Below the pieces are notes generated by a model that saw only the letters and a list, made by a program, of their open reading frames with translations, was not told where the DNA came from and made no database searches. The translations under genes and the position numbers were made by a program. 55,043 bases of DNA from MGBC163016 sp964518575 (GTDB lineage: Bacteria; Actinomycetota; Coriobacteriia; Coriobacteriales; Eggerthellaceae), in contig CAZFGW010000014.1 in the NCBI GenBank assembly GCA_964518575.1, positions 1 through 55,043 on the forward strand, given 5' to 3'. Shown here piece after piece: positions 5,916-14,639 of the stretch. Each line of letters opens with the position of its first letter. Position 1 is the first letter of the stretch.

Positions 5916-7841
5916 CTAGTGGATGCCGGGCCAGACCGCACCGGTGGCAGGTTCAGGAATGGAGCGGTTCTCGTCGGTTATGGGAATAACGCCGAACGCT
6001 TTGAGCAAGCCATAGATATCCGTATGCTCGATAGCTTTGAGCCCCTTCGCCAGAGCAAGCTTCTCGATCAAGCTCATGTTCATATCCGTTGCCGGCTTGC
6101 CGTCGCGCAAAAGCACCGTGGCATTTAGTAGGTTACGGACATCGAAAGCACTCGCCCAGACCTCAGGGACGCCACGGTCGATATTGAGCAGTGTATACAC
6201 CGATTCCATTCCCGTTCGCATGGAGTATTCAGTAGTGAAAATGGTGTCACGCGGTGTTTCGGCAAATTGCCCAATGAAGGCAAAGTTGACCGCGCCTTCG
6301 GGCACTACTTTCGGACGATCGTCAATGCAGCGCGGCATGAAGAACGCCGTAATGTAGGGCATCATGCACGGCACCGTGCGCGCACTCGATTCAGCCAGCT
6401 CTTCAATCTTATCTTCAGGAACACCGAGATGGTAGAGCCACTCTTCACAAATCTCTTTGCCCGTACAATCGCGCATCGGCTTCTTCACATAATCACCCGC
6501 AACATCGGTGAACAGCCCGTAGAGCCAAACACATACCGTACCTTCAGGCTGTTCGCGGAATTGCGGCTGACGATTGATGGTCCACGAAAGCAGCCAGCTC
6601 GAATCCTTCACGGAGACAATACCGCCCGTCACCACACCGCCAGAGAGCGGATCGCGCTTGCAGATTGCTTCAATGTACGGAAGGATCTTGTCGTCGAGCG
6701 TAGTCACTGTCGCGCTTTCCCAATTGCTCTTCGACGGATCACCGCAGAACTTCTCGGGATGACCGAACGAAGGATCTTGCGCAGCGATGCGCTTCCAAAG
6801 ATCCCAGCCGTCGCCCGGCGTGAGCTCAGGCGCGAACTTCGCGGGCTCGTCTTGGCTACCGAATGAAGAGTGCGCAACCAAGCTGCCCGACGTTATGAAA
6901 ACAAGGTCATTTTCTGTAAGCGCAATGACTTGCTCACGAGCTGGATCGAAAGCGGAAGCGGTTTTGTCACCGGACGGCACACCTTCAGCGGCGTCCACAT
7001 CAGCTGGGTCTCCTGCGCTGACATAGCGAATTTCGGTTGCAATCTTGCGCGCGTCGTCCTTGGCATCATCACACGAGAAGCGCACATCGACAACGTGCGT
7101 GTTGAATCGAAAATCAACACCATGGTCTTCGAGGTAGTTCACCATAGGCAAAATCATGGATTCGTACTGGTTATAGCGGGTGAATCTTAGCGCACTGAAA
7201 TCAGGCAGCCCTCCGAGATGATGCACGAAACGGGTGATGTAGCGCTTCATCTCCAAAGCCGAGTGCCAGTTTTCGAAAGCAAACATCGTGCGCCAGTACA
7301 GCCAGAAATTGGAGTTCAGCACCTCGTCGGAAAAATACTCAGTGATCAGCTTGTCCTGAAGTTCTTCCTCGGGCGTAAAAAACAGATCCATGATCTCCAT
7401 ACATCCCTTATCGGACAGGTTGAACTTGTTGTCCGTATGGGCATCCTGCCCGCGCTTGACCGTAGCACGGCACAGCGAATAATTCGGATCGCGCTTGTTG
7501 AGCCAATAGTAGTAATCAAGAACGCTCACGTTAGGGTCTTCGATAGAGGGAATGTCCCGGAACAGATCCCACATCACCTCGAAATGGTTGTCCATTTCGC
7601 GACCGCCGCGCATGGTGAAACCAAGTGCCGGATAATGCCAGCCATCGCAGCCGCCACCCGCACGCGGATCACGTTCAAGAATATGGATGCGCTCACCTGC
7701 CATCTGTCCATCACGCACGAGATAGCATGCAGCGGCAAGTCCCGCGAGACCCGAGCCAATGATATAGGCGGATTTTTCATCAACGCCTTCCGGTTTCTGA
7801 GGATGGGCAAAAGCTTCATAGTTTCCGCTCGAGTAATACAT
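5916..7841 (-). CDS. ohyA: Oleate hydratase (FAD-dependent, myosin-cross-reactive antigen family)
   Basis: This 641-residue protein adds water to the C9 double bond of unsaturated fatty acids such as oleate to give 10-hydroxy acids, often read as detoxification of host or dietary fatty acids. A Rossmann FAD motif GSGLAGLAAA lies near residue 30, and RGGREMDNHFE carries the family glutamate near the flavin. The length fits the family. The start is the ATG at 7841 with GGAAGGAG 6-7 bp upstream; an upstream in-frame ATG lacks this site. It is transcribed divergently from the DUF5714 gene across 240 bp. The hairpin repeat at 5830 follows the stop. Confidence 0.9.
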   Translation of the reverse strand: MYYSSGNYEAFAHPQKPEGVDEKSAYIIGSGLAGLAAACYLVRDGQMAGERIHILERDPRAGGGCDGWHYPALGFTMRGGREMDNHFEVMWDLFRDIPSIEDPNVSVLDYYYWLNKRDPNYSLCRATVKRGQDAHTDNKFNLSDKGCMEIMDLFFTPEEELQDKLITEYFSDEVLNSNFWLYWRTMFAFENWHSALEMKRYITRFVHHLGGLPDFSALRFTRYNQYESMILPMVNYLEDHGVDFRFNTHVVDVRFSCDDAKDDARKIATEIRYVSAGDPADVDAAEGVPSGDKTASAFDPAREQVIALTENDLVFITSGSLVAHSSFGSQDEPAKFAPELTPGDGWDLWKRIAAQDPSFGHPEKFCGDPSKSNWESATVTTLDDKILPYIEAICKRDPLSGGVVTGGIVSVKDSSWLLSWTINRQPQFREQPEGTVCVWLYGLFTDVAGDYVKKPMRDCTGKEICEEWLYHLGVPEDKIEELAESSARTVPCMMPYITAFFMPRCIDDRPKVVPEGAVNFAFIGQFAETPRDTIFTTEYSMRTGMESVYTLLNIDRGVPEVWASAFDVRNLLNATVLLRDGKPATDMNMSLIEKLALAKGLKAIEHTDIYGLLKAFGVIPITDENRSIPEPATGAVWPGIH

Positions 7842-8081
7842 AGCGCTCCTTCCAACTGGTGAAAAACGCACTTCACATACAGGAATTATTCTCACCTGAG
7901 CGGGCGAAGAGACCTATCCGCATAGGCAGGAGTTGCCAAGCTGACAATCATTCGTTTATCTTTACGTTCATTACATTCCAAAGCATACGAAGATGCCGTT
8001 CGCTTCTGCCCTCTCCTGAGAAAGGGACGCGGCAAACCATCGCATCAGAACTGTATCAACCTACGACCGAAGGAATCATGT

Positions 8082-8789
8082 ATGAGCACTCATCATGCGC
8101 AGTGCGCCATATGTGGCGATGAGCTTCTCTACTTCGAACAAGCACAACCTGTCACCTGCGAGTTGTGCGGTAAAGAGGAAACCGGACACTCTTTATGCGT
8201 GAACCATCATTATGTGTGCGATGCATGCCATCGCACAAACGGGATCGAGCACATCATTGAGACATGTTTGGCAAGCAAGACTACGAATCCGATCGCGCTC
8301 GCTGAAAAGATCATGGGCGATCAGTCCATCTACCAAAATGGTCCGGAGCATCACACGTTGGTGGGTGCGGTTTTGCTCGCGGCTTACAAGCATGCTGGTG
8401 GGGATATCGACCTTGCCCCGGCTTTGGAAGAGCTCCGATCAAGAAGCATGCAGGTTCCCGGAGGTACCTGCGGGTTCTGGGGATGCTGCGGTGCAGCAAT
8501 CAGTGCGGGGCAATTCTTCTCGATCATCACGAATTCCACGCCGCTCTCGCGCGACCCCTGGGCTCAAACCGCCCGTTTGACCTCACGTATTATGGGTCGT
8601 CTTGCTGATATCGGCGGACCTCGCTGTTGCAAACGCACAAGCTTTGTCGCTTTGGAGGAAAGCATTGTATATGTGGATGAAGTGCTCGGTACCCACATGG
8701 ATAAACCAGAGCGAACCACCTGCACATTCGTTGGAAACAATGCCGAATGCCTCCGGAAGGATTGCCCCTTCTTCTCCGAAAGCGCCTGA
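8082..8789 (+). CDS. DUF5714 domain protein with N-terminal zinc-binding cysteines
   Basis: This 235-residue protein starts with paired CxxC motifs (CAICGDE, CELCGKE, CDACHR), suggesting one or two zinc sites in the first 60 residues. The rest contains the Cys/Gly-rich segment GGTCGFWGCCGAAISAG, which I associate with DUF5714; its function is not established. A further GGPRCCKRT and a C-terminal CLRKDCPFF add more cysteines, so metal binding across the protein is likely. ATG at 8082 follows GAAGGA. The gene lies between ohyA (divergent) and the molybdoenzyme operon, 215 bp upstream of the latter. Its relation to either is unknown. Confidence 0.7.
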   Translation: MSTHHAQCAICGDELLYFEQAQPVTCELCGKEETGHSLCVNHHYVCDACHRTNGIEHIIETCLASKTTNPIALAEKIMGDQSIYQNGPEHHTLVGAVLLAAYKHAGGDIDLAPALEELRSRSMQVPGGTCGFWGCCGAAISAGQFFSIITNSTPLSRDPWAQTARLTSRIMGRLADIGGPRCCKRTSFVALEESIVYVDEVLGTHMDKPERTTCTFVGNNAECLRKDCPFFSESA

Positions 8790-8954
8790 TCGTCGAACCA
8801 GCACCATCGCTCCCATTCGCCATACCATCATTCCTGTCCCCTGACATAGACCGGTTTTCTCACTATCCTTCCATTCGATTTTGGAATCAGTAAGCCCTGC
8901 AATGGAAACGATAGCCGTCTATCGTAAGTCCAGCGGGCGCATTACGCTTTTCTT

Positions 8955-8970
8955 AGCGTCATCTGACGCT
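8955..8970 (+). promoter_or_regulatory. Small inverted repeat upstream of the molybdoenzyme operon
   Basis: AGCGTCA and TGACGCT separated by TC, 35 bp before the start codon. It could be an operator or a leader hairpin; there is no U tract. Confidence 0.3.
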
Positions 8971-9004
8971 CCTAGAAGACACGGCTAAGGAACGGAGGAG
9001 CAAG

Positions 9005-11248
9005 ATGAAGGAACAGTGGAAATGGGGCACCGATAACGATTATTGGGTGCGAAGCTGCGCATGGTCAGCACCAGGTTGCCATCCCGTTGGCTGCGGCGTC
9101 AAACTGCACGTCGTCGACAACAAACTCGTCGGGATCGAAGGTGATGAAGAGCATCCCGTCACGAACGGTCGTCTTTGCGTTCGCTGTCTGACGCTCCCCG
9201 AGTACTTGAATCATCCTCAACGCATCACCACACCACTCAAGCGCGCAGGTGAACGCGGCGAGAACAAATGGACACCCATCAGCTGGGATGAAGCGCTTGA
9301 TACCGTTGCAGAAAAAGCAACGGAGTTACAGGCGAAATATGGCATGGACACCGTCGTGGTCATCCAGGGCACGGGACGTCAAGCAGCCATTTTCGCTCCA
9401 CCCCTCGCCTTCGGCGTTTTCCGTACCTCAACAACCCTCATGGGCATCAGTGGATATTCTTGCTATGGTCCACGCTGCGCTATCGCTGAGTTCGTGTTCG
9501 GAACCGGGTATCCCGAACTCGATTTCGCATCATATTTCCCCGACAGCTATGACCATCCTGGGTACGAGATACCCAAATACATTATCTGCTGGGGGAAGAT
9601 GCCTCTGACTTCGAACGGCGACGGTCTGTTCGGGCACGCAATCGTCGACCTCATGAAGCGCGGCAGCAAGGTTGTCACCATCGACCCACGCATCACCTGG
9701 CTCGGTGCTCATGCGGATACCGCGATTCGTCTGCGTCCGGGCACTGATGCGGCGCTTGCCCTTGCCATGCTCAACATCATTATTGATGAGGATCTCTACG
9801 ACCACGACTTCGTAGATAACTGGTGCTATGGGTTTGACGAGCTGGCTGAGCGCTGCCGCGAATATCCGCCCTCAAAGGCATCTGAGATCACCGGAGTGCC
9901 CGAGCGCCTCATCTACAAGGTCGCCCGCGAGTTCGCGACCAACAAACCCTCCTCGCTGCTCTGGGGACTCACCTTCGACCAAACGACCACAGGTGGACAA
10001 GCGGGACACGCTGCTTTAGCCATGCTCGCCATCTGTGGCTATGTCGATGTCCCCGGCGGCGTGACCGTTGGTCAACCGTCGTCGTTCTTGGGAAAGTGGC
10101 GCGTTGATACGCGCAGCAACCTTGCACCGGGTCAGTTCGAAGACCGTATCGGCGCCAAGCAATTCCCCGCCGCAGCGCGCTCTCAGTGGGTATGCAATCC
10201 CGACCTCACGCTGGAATGTCTTGAAACTGACGAGCCGAAGCAGCTTCGCATGGCATTCCTTCAGAGCACAAACATCATCTCTGCAACCAACAACGTTCAA
10301 CCCCAACGCTGGTATGAGGCTCTTAAGAAAATGGAGTTTGTTGTTGTACGCGATCTGTTCATGACGCCGACCGCGGTTGCTCTTGCAGACATCTTCCTGC
10401 CCGTAGCAACCTTCCCTGAACTCGACGGCGTTGTCCTTCCCCACTATGGGCGCAACCCCTTCTTCGTGGGCGCCATCAACAAAGCCATCGACAACCCAGG
10501 CGTTAAATCGGATCTGGAAATCTGTCTCGAACTCGGCAAGCGACTCAATCCCGAGGCATGGCAATACGAAGATGCAGCCGATTTCTACGACAAGCAACTC
10601 CGTGCTTCATACGACTTCGGTTTCGACGAGCTGCGCAAGATGGGAGTCTACCAAGGAGGCTACACCTACCAGAAGCATGCTAAGGGAATGCTTCGCGGCG
10701 ATGAGCAGCCTGGCTTCAATACTCCTTCGGGCAAGATCGAACTCAGTTCGCTCCTCTTCCCTGTTTGGGGCGAAGATCCACTTCCGTATTACCACGAGCC
10801 CTACTTCAGTCCGCTTAGCCATCCCGAGCTTGCAGAGGAATATCCTCTGATCCTGACAACGGGTGGCAGGAAATACACCTCCTTCCATTCGGAGCATCGC
10901 CAAATCGATACGCTTCGCGAGATCGATCCCGTTGCGAAGGTCACCATCAACCCCATTGATGCAGAAAAGTACGGCATCGCGAATGGAGATTGGGTAACTA
11001 TCGAGAACTGGCTTGGCAAGTGTCAGATGAAAGCATGGGTCACCGATGTGATTCTTCCTGGCGTGGTTCATTGCGAACATGGTTGGTGGTATCCAGAGCA
11101 GGAAGGCGCAGAGCCGAACCTCTTCGGTGTCTGGAAATCCAACGTCAACATGCTGCTTCCGCATTTCTGCGTGAATCCCCTCGGCTTCGGGTCGATCTAC
11201 AAAGAAATGATGTGCAAGATTTACAAAGCGCAAGGTCTTGATGGCTAA
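9005..11248 (+). CDS. Molybdopterin oxidoreductase, DMSO reductase family large subunit
   Basis: This 747-residue protein has an N-terminal 4Fe-4S region, the molybdopterin domains, and a C-terminal dinucleotide-binding domain (about 620-740). The cluster cysteines are Cys18, Cys25, Cys30 and Cys58, a Cx6Cx4Cx27C spacing wider than the usual Cx2Cx3Cx27C. The segment SCYGPRC aligns with the metal-ligand site of formate dehydrogenases (C/U-H-G-P), so Cys153 is the probable Mo or W ligand. There is no Tat signal, so the enzyme is likely cytoplasmic. GGAGGAG precedes the start. It is followed 23 bp later by its 4Fe-4S partner. The substrate cannot be read from sequence; hydration, transhydroxylation or reductive chemistry are all known in this family. 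Confidence 0.85.
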   Translation: MKEQWKWGTDNDYWVRSCAWSAPGCHPVGCGVKLHVVDNKLVGIEGDEEHPVTNGRLCVRCLTLPEYLNHPQRITTPLKRAGERGENKWTPISWDEALDTVAEKATELQAKYGMDTVVVIQGTGRQAAIFAPPLAFGVFRTSTTLMGISGYSCYGPRCAIAEFVFGTGYPELDFASYFPDSYDHPGYEIPKYIICWGKMPLTSNGDGLFGHAIVDLMKRGSKVVTIDPRITWLGAHADTAIRLRPGTDAALALAMLNIIIDEDLYDHDFVDNWCYGFDELAERCREYPPSKASEITGVPERLIYKVAREFATNKPSSLLWGLTFDQTTTGGQAGHAALAMLAICGYVDVPGGVTVGQPSSFLGKWRVDTRSNLAPGQFEDRIGAKQFPAAARSQWVCNPDLTLECLETDEPKQLRMAFLQSTNIISATNNVQPQRWYEALKKMEFVVVRDLFMTPTAVALADIFLPVATFPELDGVVLPHYGRNPFFVGAINKAIDNPGVKSDLEICLELGKRLNPEAWQYEDAADFYDKQLRASYDFGFDELRKMGVYQGGYTYQKHAKGMLRGDEQPGFNTPSGKIELSSLLFPVWGEDPLPYYHEPYFSPLSHPELAEEYPLILTTGGRKYTSFHSEHRQIDTLREIDPVAKVTINPIDAEKYGIANGDWVTIENWLGKCQMKAWVTDVILPGVVHCEHGWWYPEQEGAEPNLFGVWKSNVNMLLPHFCVNPLGFGSIYKEMMCKIYKAQGLDG

Positions 11249-11271
11249 CCCTACCGTGAAGGAGAATCAAA

Positions 11272-11610
11272 ATGGCTAAAGCCGCATTGCTTATCAATTA
11301 CGAATACTGCACCGGATGCCATAGCTGCGAGATCGCTTGCCGCAATAAGCTTGGTCTCGGACTCGGCACCTGGGGCATCAAATTATCCGAAATCGGTCCC
11401 TTCCGCATTGATGAGGAGACTTGGAACTGGGATTACGCCCCCATTCTTACCTCATTGTGCGATATGTGCGAAGATCGTATTGCCGAAGGACAGGATCCCG
11501 CATGCGCTCATAACTGCCTCGCGAATTGCATCGAATACGGAACGTTCGAGGCTCTCGCAAAGCGCGCAGAAGAGATCCCGGGGAAAGTCTACGTCATTTC
11601 GAACCAGTAA
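11272..11610 (+). CDS. Small 4Fe-4S ferredoxin-like subunit of the molybdoenzyme
   Basis: This 112-residue protein carries an N-terminal CxxCxxCxxxC motif (Cys13, 16, 19, 23) and a second cysteine group (CDMC, then CAHNCLANC), enough for two 4Fe-4S clusters. It resembles a shortened NrfC/PsrB/DmsB-type electron-transfer subunit, half the usual length. AAGGAGAATCAAA precedes the ATG. Its position right behind the large subunit suggests a two-subunit complex in which it passes electrons to or from the pterin centre. No membrane anchor gene follows, so the electron partner is probably soluble. Confidence 0.85.
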   Translation: MAKAALLINYEYCTGCHSCEIACRNKLGLGLGTWGIKLSEIGPFRIDEETWNWDYAPILTSLCDMCEDRIAEGQDPACAHNCLANCIEYGTFEALAKRAEEIPGKVYVISNQ

Positions 11611-11699
11611 AGGCAGATGGGACATAAGATTGCTGGCACTACGTCATTGATCTTGTGTCCTCTCCCCTCTCAATTATTATTTTCGAGAAAGGACTTGCC

Positions 11700-11924
11700 A
11701 TGTGTTTCAGACCTGATAGCGTCGGAGGCGTCAACACCTGTCCCGAGTGCGGTCAGCTCAACCCCACGATTGCAACGAACTGCATCAAATGCCACGCACC
11801 GCTCCCGAATTCAGAGGGTGATGGCGAAGAGACCACTACGCCACCGATCGATCATCCGGAGACGCCGACGCCGAAAAGCCCTGGTGCACCGAATGCGCCA
11901 ACTCCTCCTTCGACTCCTGCATAG
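11700..11924 (+). CDS. Small zinc-ribbon protein (74 aa)
   Basis: The protein contains CPECGQLNPTIATNCIKC, a CxxC-x10-CxxC zinc ribbon, followed by an acidic then Pro/Thr-rich tail with no fold evident. ATG at 11700 is chosen because GAGAAAGGA lies 6 bp upstream. It lies in the molybdoenzyme operon 89 bp after the ferredoxin subunit. The function is unknown; a role in enzyme maturation or regulation is only a guess from position. Confidence 0.65.
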   Translation: MCFRPDSVGGVNTCPECGQLNPTIATNCIKCHAPLPNSEGDGEETTTPPIDHPETPTPKSPGAPNAPTPPSTPA

Positions 11925-11984
11925 TAATTGCCGGAGAAGACCTGGAGCATTTTCGACACAGCTATGGGAGAACAGGGATAAACC

Positions 11985-12260
11985 ATGGATCGACCAAAGA
12001 ATCTTCCGGGGGACGATACGTATCCCGAATACACGCTCGAATGTCCTGCGTGCAAAGAACAAACAACCATTGCAGCAGCGCAGGATGTCGTCAAAGACAT
12101 CACATGTCCTACATGCGGTCACGCGATGAACGTCCTTTATGTTTCGTTTCCGAACAATGGTCCAGGTTTTCAAGAAGGATATGATCCTGAAAAAATCATC
12201 TACGGCATCTCGCCTGATTGTCCTTCATCCTCACCCGATCTCTATGACACAACGTCGTAA
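11985..12260 (+). CDS. Small zinc-ribbon protein (91 aa)
   Basis: Two CxxC pairs (CPAC and CPTC, 22 residues apart between pairs) form a probable zinc ribbon at about 20-45; the rest is polar and ends Ser/Asp-rich. GGGAGAACAGGG precedes the ATG. It is the second of three consecutive zinc-ribbon genes between the molybdoenzyme and the MmgE/PrpD gene. I do not recognise a named family. Confidence 0.6.
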   Translation: MDRPKNLPGDDTYPEYTLECPACKEQTTIAAAQDVVKDITCPTCGHAMNVLYVSFPNNGPGFQEGYDPEKIIYGISPDCPSSSPDLYDTTS

Positions 12261-12285
12261 CACACCCTGAAAAGGAATCGCGGAT

Positions 12286-13116
12286 ATGTCACTTTGCTGG
12301 GTTTGCAATCCACTGTGCGGGACATGCGTTCCACCACGCATGGTAAGCGTGACCTGTCCAGAATGCGGAACGATCAACGTGTTTGACTATCAGATGACCT
12401 CAGTGCCCGAGGCGCGCTCATGCCGCCGCTGCGACTATGACCTTACGTGGGACACGGTGCCTGTCGCTCAGTATTGTATGAGATATAAGCTGGAATGCGG
12501 AAGCCCCTGCGGTCAAGCGTCGCAGCATCCAAATGAATTCACCGAGACAGCCCGTTGCCCTTCATGGACAGCGCCGCTCACACACGCTGCAACTTCGTCT
12601 CGCGCAACGACATCACAACACACAACCCTTAGGAGAAACACTATGTACGACCGAAAAGATCTGCTCAATATTCGTCAGTCCTATCAGTTGGTCGGCGATC
12701 GCGGCATGTCGATACCCGTCATTGAAGAGTATCTTGCGAAATATGCCGAACAGTACCACATCACTGTCACATGGACCGAAGACATGATCAACAATGACGA
12801 GGAAGGCAAAGAAACCGTTCAGGACTGCCTTGTCCTATATCACCCCGACCACAAAGATGACTATTACAACATCGTGATCGACTTCGAAGCACCCACGAAA
12901 CTTGCCATACTGAGTGCATCCATCGCGGGCTCCAGTGCGAACAATATCTCACGCTCAGGCGCCACTGCGCTCCTCCAGGGCGGCAAAATGGCGCTCGCCA
13001 ATCTTGAGGTAGCCAACAATGAAACGGGTGATCCGCAGGCGTGCGCTGCCGAAAAGGAGTATTACGCCGATCTCTACAATTTGATCAATTCCCTTATCGG
13101 CGCAAGCCAAGTCTAG
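12286..13116 (+). CDS. Zinc-ribbon protein reading in frame into an unknown domain (276 aa)
   Basis: Residues 1-60 carry several cysteine pairs (CWVC, CGTC, CPEC, CRRC), a zinc-ribbon type. Residues 60-119 are low-complexity Thr/Ser/Ala/His and look non-coding. Residues 120-276 form a separate acidic domain. AAAAGGA precedes the first ATG. A strong ribosome-binding site TAGGAGA lies before an in-frame ATG at 12643. The likeliest reading is two genes with the first stop lost or displaced, though a genuine fusion is possible. Confidence 0.5.
   Translation: MSLCWVCNPLCGTCVPPRMVSVTCPECGTINVFDYQMTSVPEARSCRRCDYDLTWDTVPVAQYCMRYKLECGSPCGQASQHPNEFTETARCPSWTAPLTHAATSSRATTSQHTTLRRNTMYDRKDLLNIRQSYQLVGDRGMSIPVIEEYLAKYAEQYHITVTWTEDMINNDEEGKETVQDCLVLYHPDHKDDYYNIVIDFEAPTKLAILSASIAGSSANNISRSGATALLQGGKMALANLEVANNETGDPQACAAEKEYYADLYNLINSLIGASQV
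12643..13116 (+). CDS. Unknown 157-aa protein, alternative start inside the preceding frame
   Basis: Starting at ATG 12643 gives a self-contained acidic protein with an N-terminal helical part and a short Ala/Ser-rich segment (about 90-110). TAGGAGA lies 7 bp upstream, the best start signal in this stretch. No known domain is recognised. It is followed 28 bp later by the MmgE/PrpD gene. Confidence 0.6.
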   Translation: MYDRKDLLNIRQSYQLVGDRGMSIPVIEEYLAKYAEQYHITVTWTEDMINNDEEGKETVQDCLVLYHPDHKDDYYNIVIDFEAPTKLAILSASIAGSSANNISRSGATALLQGGKMALANLEVANNETGDPQACAAEKEYYADLYNLINSLIGASQV

Positions 13117-13144
13117 CGCCACCGCTTTGCAAGGAGGTGCACCC

Positions 13145-14524
13145 ATGCCCAAAACGATGACCGAACAGATCTGCGACCACGTTGTCGCAACAACCTACGA
13201 CGACCTAGATGATTTCACTGTTGAGCGGCTCAAAACAAGAGTCCTTGACGGTATTGGAGATATCGCAATTGGTCTTGACGCCCCGCTTTGCGATGAGCTT
13301 TTCGATATGGTCAAGGGATACCAGGAAGAAGGATCGGGCGCATCGGTCTTTTTCCGCAACAAGAAAATCTCTGCTGCTGAAGCAGCAATGGTCAACAGCT
13401 TCGAAATGCGTTCGTATGACTTCGAACCAGTGCAATGCGAGAACAAGGGAAAGAAATGCAGCGCAGGTCATATCAGCGGCACCACGATCCCTGCGGCGCT
13501 CGCTGCTGCTGAGCGCGCTAACGCCACGGGAAAAGAATTCATCACTGCGCTTGCTTTGGGCGATGACGTCACTGCTCGCCTCGGTGCGGCGTCTGGTTTC
13601 GATGTATATGGCGGTTGGGATAACACCGGCACCATCAATGGTCTCGGCGCAACGATCATTGCCGGAAAGCTTGCCAAACTCACTGCATTCCAACTCATGT
13701 ACGCTTTGGGCATCGATCTCAATATGCTCGGTGGCAGCATGGACGGCATCAACGATAAAACGCTTGCGTTCAAGCTTCCGATGGCTCTTGCAGCTCGCAA
13801 TGCTCTTTTCTCCACCGATTTCGCAGCGCGCGGTATGACGGCATCCCATGATGCATTCGGCGGAGGCAAAGGATACTTCTTCCTCTTCTGCGGCGAAAAC
13901 AAGAAACCGGAGCTTCTCTGTGAAAATCTTGGCGAACAATACTTCGCTGATGTCGTAATCAAGCCCTGGAGTTCTTGTCGTGTGACCCATCCCTCGATCG
14001 ACGCCGTCATGCAAATTGTTAACGAGCACGAGATAGATCCCGAACACATCGCAAAGATCATTGTCCACACCACTCCACGAACAGCACAAGGTTTTTGCGC
14101 AAAGCCATGGGAACTGGGAGATGACCCTCAGGTACTTGCCGCTTTCAGCATCATTTACACCGCAGCATGCGCAGCAACCTTCAAAGATGTTCGCCCGGAG
14201 CACATGAGCATTGACGTTATGAATGATTCTCTTCTCAACCGCGTCATAGAGAAAGTTGAAATCGAGCCTTCCCTTCCTCCTGATGAATATGTCACTGCTA
14301 ATGTGGATATCATCATGGACGACGGTGCCCAGTATTTTGCGCGCTGCGAAAACGTACGCGGGAATATCTATCACAACCCGATGTCTCGCGACGCAATTCT
14401 CGATAAGTTCTACAAGAACGTTTCTGGCAAGCTCTCACAAGAGCAAGCAGACACAGTTGTTGAGCTTATTGACAACCTTGAGAATCTTGACTCGATCAGA
14501 ACGTTGACTGAGCTTCTTGCGTGA
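13145..14524 (+). CDS. MmgE/PrpD family protein
   Basis: This 459-residue protein belongs to the MmgE/PrpD fold, which includes 2-methylcitrate dehydratase, cis-aconitate decarboxylase and iminodisuccinate epimerase. The all-helical first domain includes the GHISGTTIPAALAAAE segment, and the second contains KPWSSCRVTHPSIDAV, the usual lid region. The start at 13145 is set by AAGGAGGTG 6 bp upstream; an in-frame ATG at 13127 overlaps that site. It closes the molybdoenzyme operon, suggesting a shared pathway for a di- or tricarboxylic or hydroxylated substrate. The substrate is not determined. A convergent hairpin follows. Confidence 0.85.
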   Translation: MPKTMTEQICDHVVATTYDDLDDFTVERLKTRVLDGIGDIAIGLDAPLCDELFDMVKGYQEEGSGASVFFRNKKISAAEAAMVNSFEMRSYDFEPVQCENKGKKCSAGHISGTTIPAALAAAERANATGKEFITALALGDDVTARLGAASGFDVYGGWDNTGTINGLGATIIAGKLAKLTAFQLMYALGIDLNMLGGSMDGINDKTLAFKLPMALAARNALFSTDFAARGMTASHDAFGGGKGYFFLFCGENKKPELLCENLGEQYFADVVIKPWSSCRVTHPSIDAVMQIVNEHEIDPEHIAKIIVHTTPRTAQGFCAKPWELGDDPQVLAAFSIIYTAACAATFKDVRPEHMSIDVMNDSLLNRVIEKVEIEPSLPPDEYVTANVDIIMDDGAQYFARCENVRGNIYHNPMSRDAILDKFYKNVSGKLSQEQADTVVELIDNLENLDSIRTLTELLA

Positions 14525-14557
14525 TTCTGTCATTTGACTCCAGAATCTCGTTCCCCT

Positions 14558-14587
14558 ACACCATGGTTCACCGATGGACCATGGTGT
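14558..14587. terminator. Bidirectional hairpin between MmgE/PrpD and LysR genes
   Basis: Perfect inverted repeat ACACCATGGT / ACCATGGTGT with a 10-base loop between two convergent genes. The T tract is weak on both strands. Confidence 0.6.
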
Positions 14588-14639
14588 AATTTCATTTCTG
14601 AAAGACGCTTTTGGGAACCACGATGACACCATGCATCAC

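Noticed and set aside
13205..14374. 389-codon ORF antisense to the MmgE/PrpD gene
   Set aside because: Shadow ORF with no start signal and no recognisable domain.
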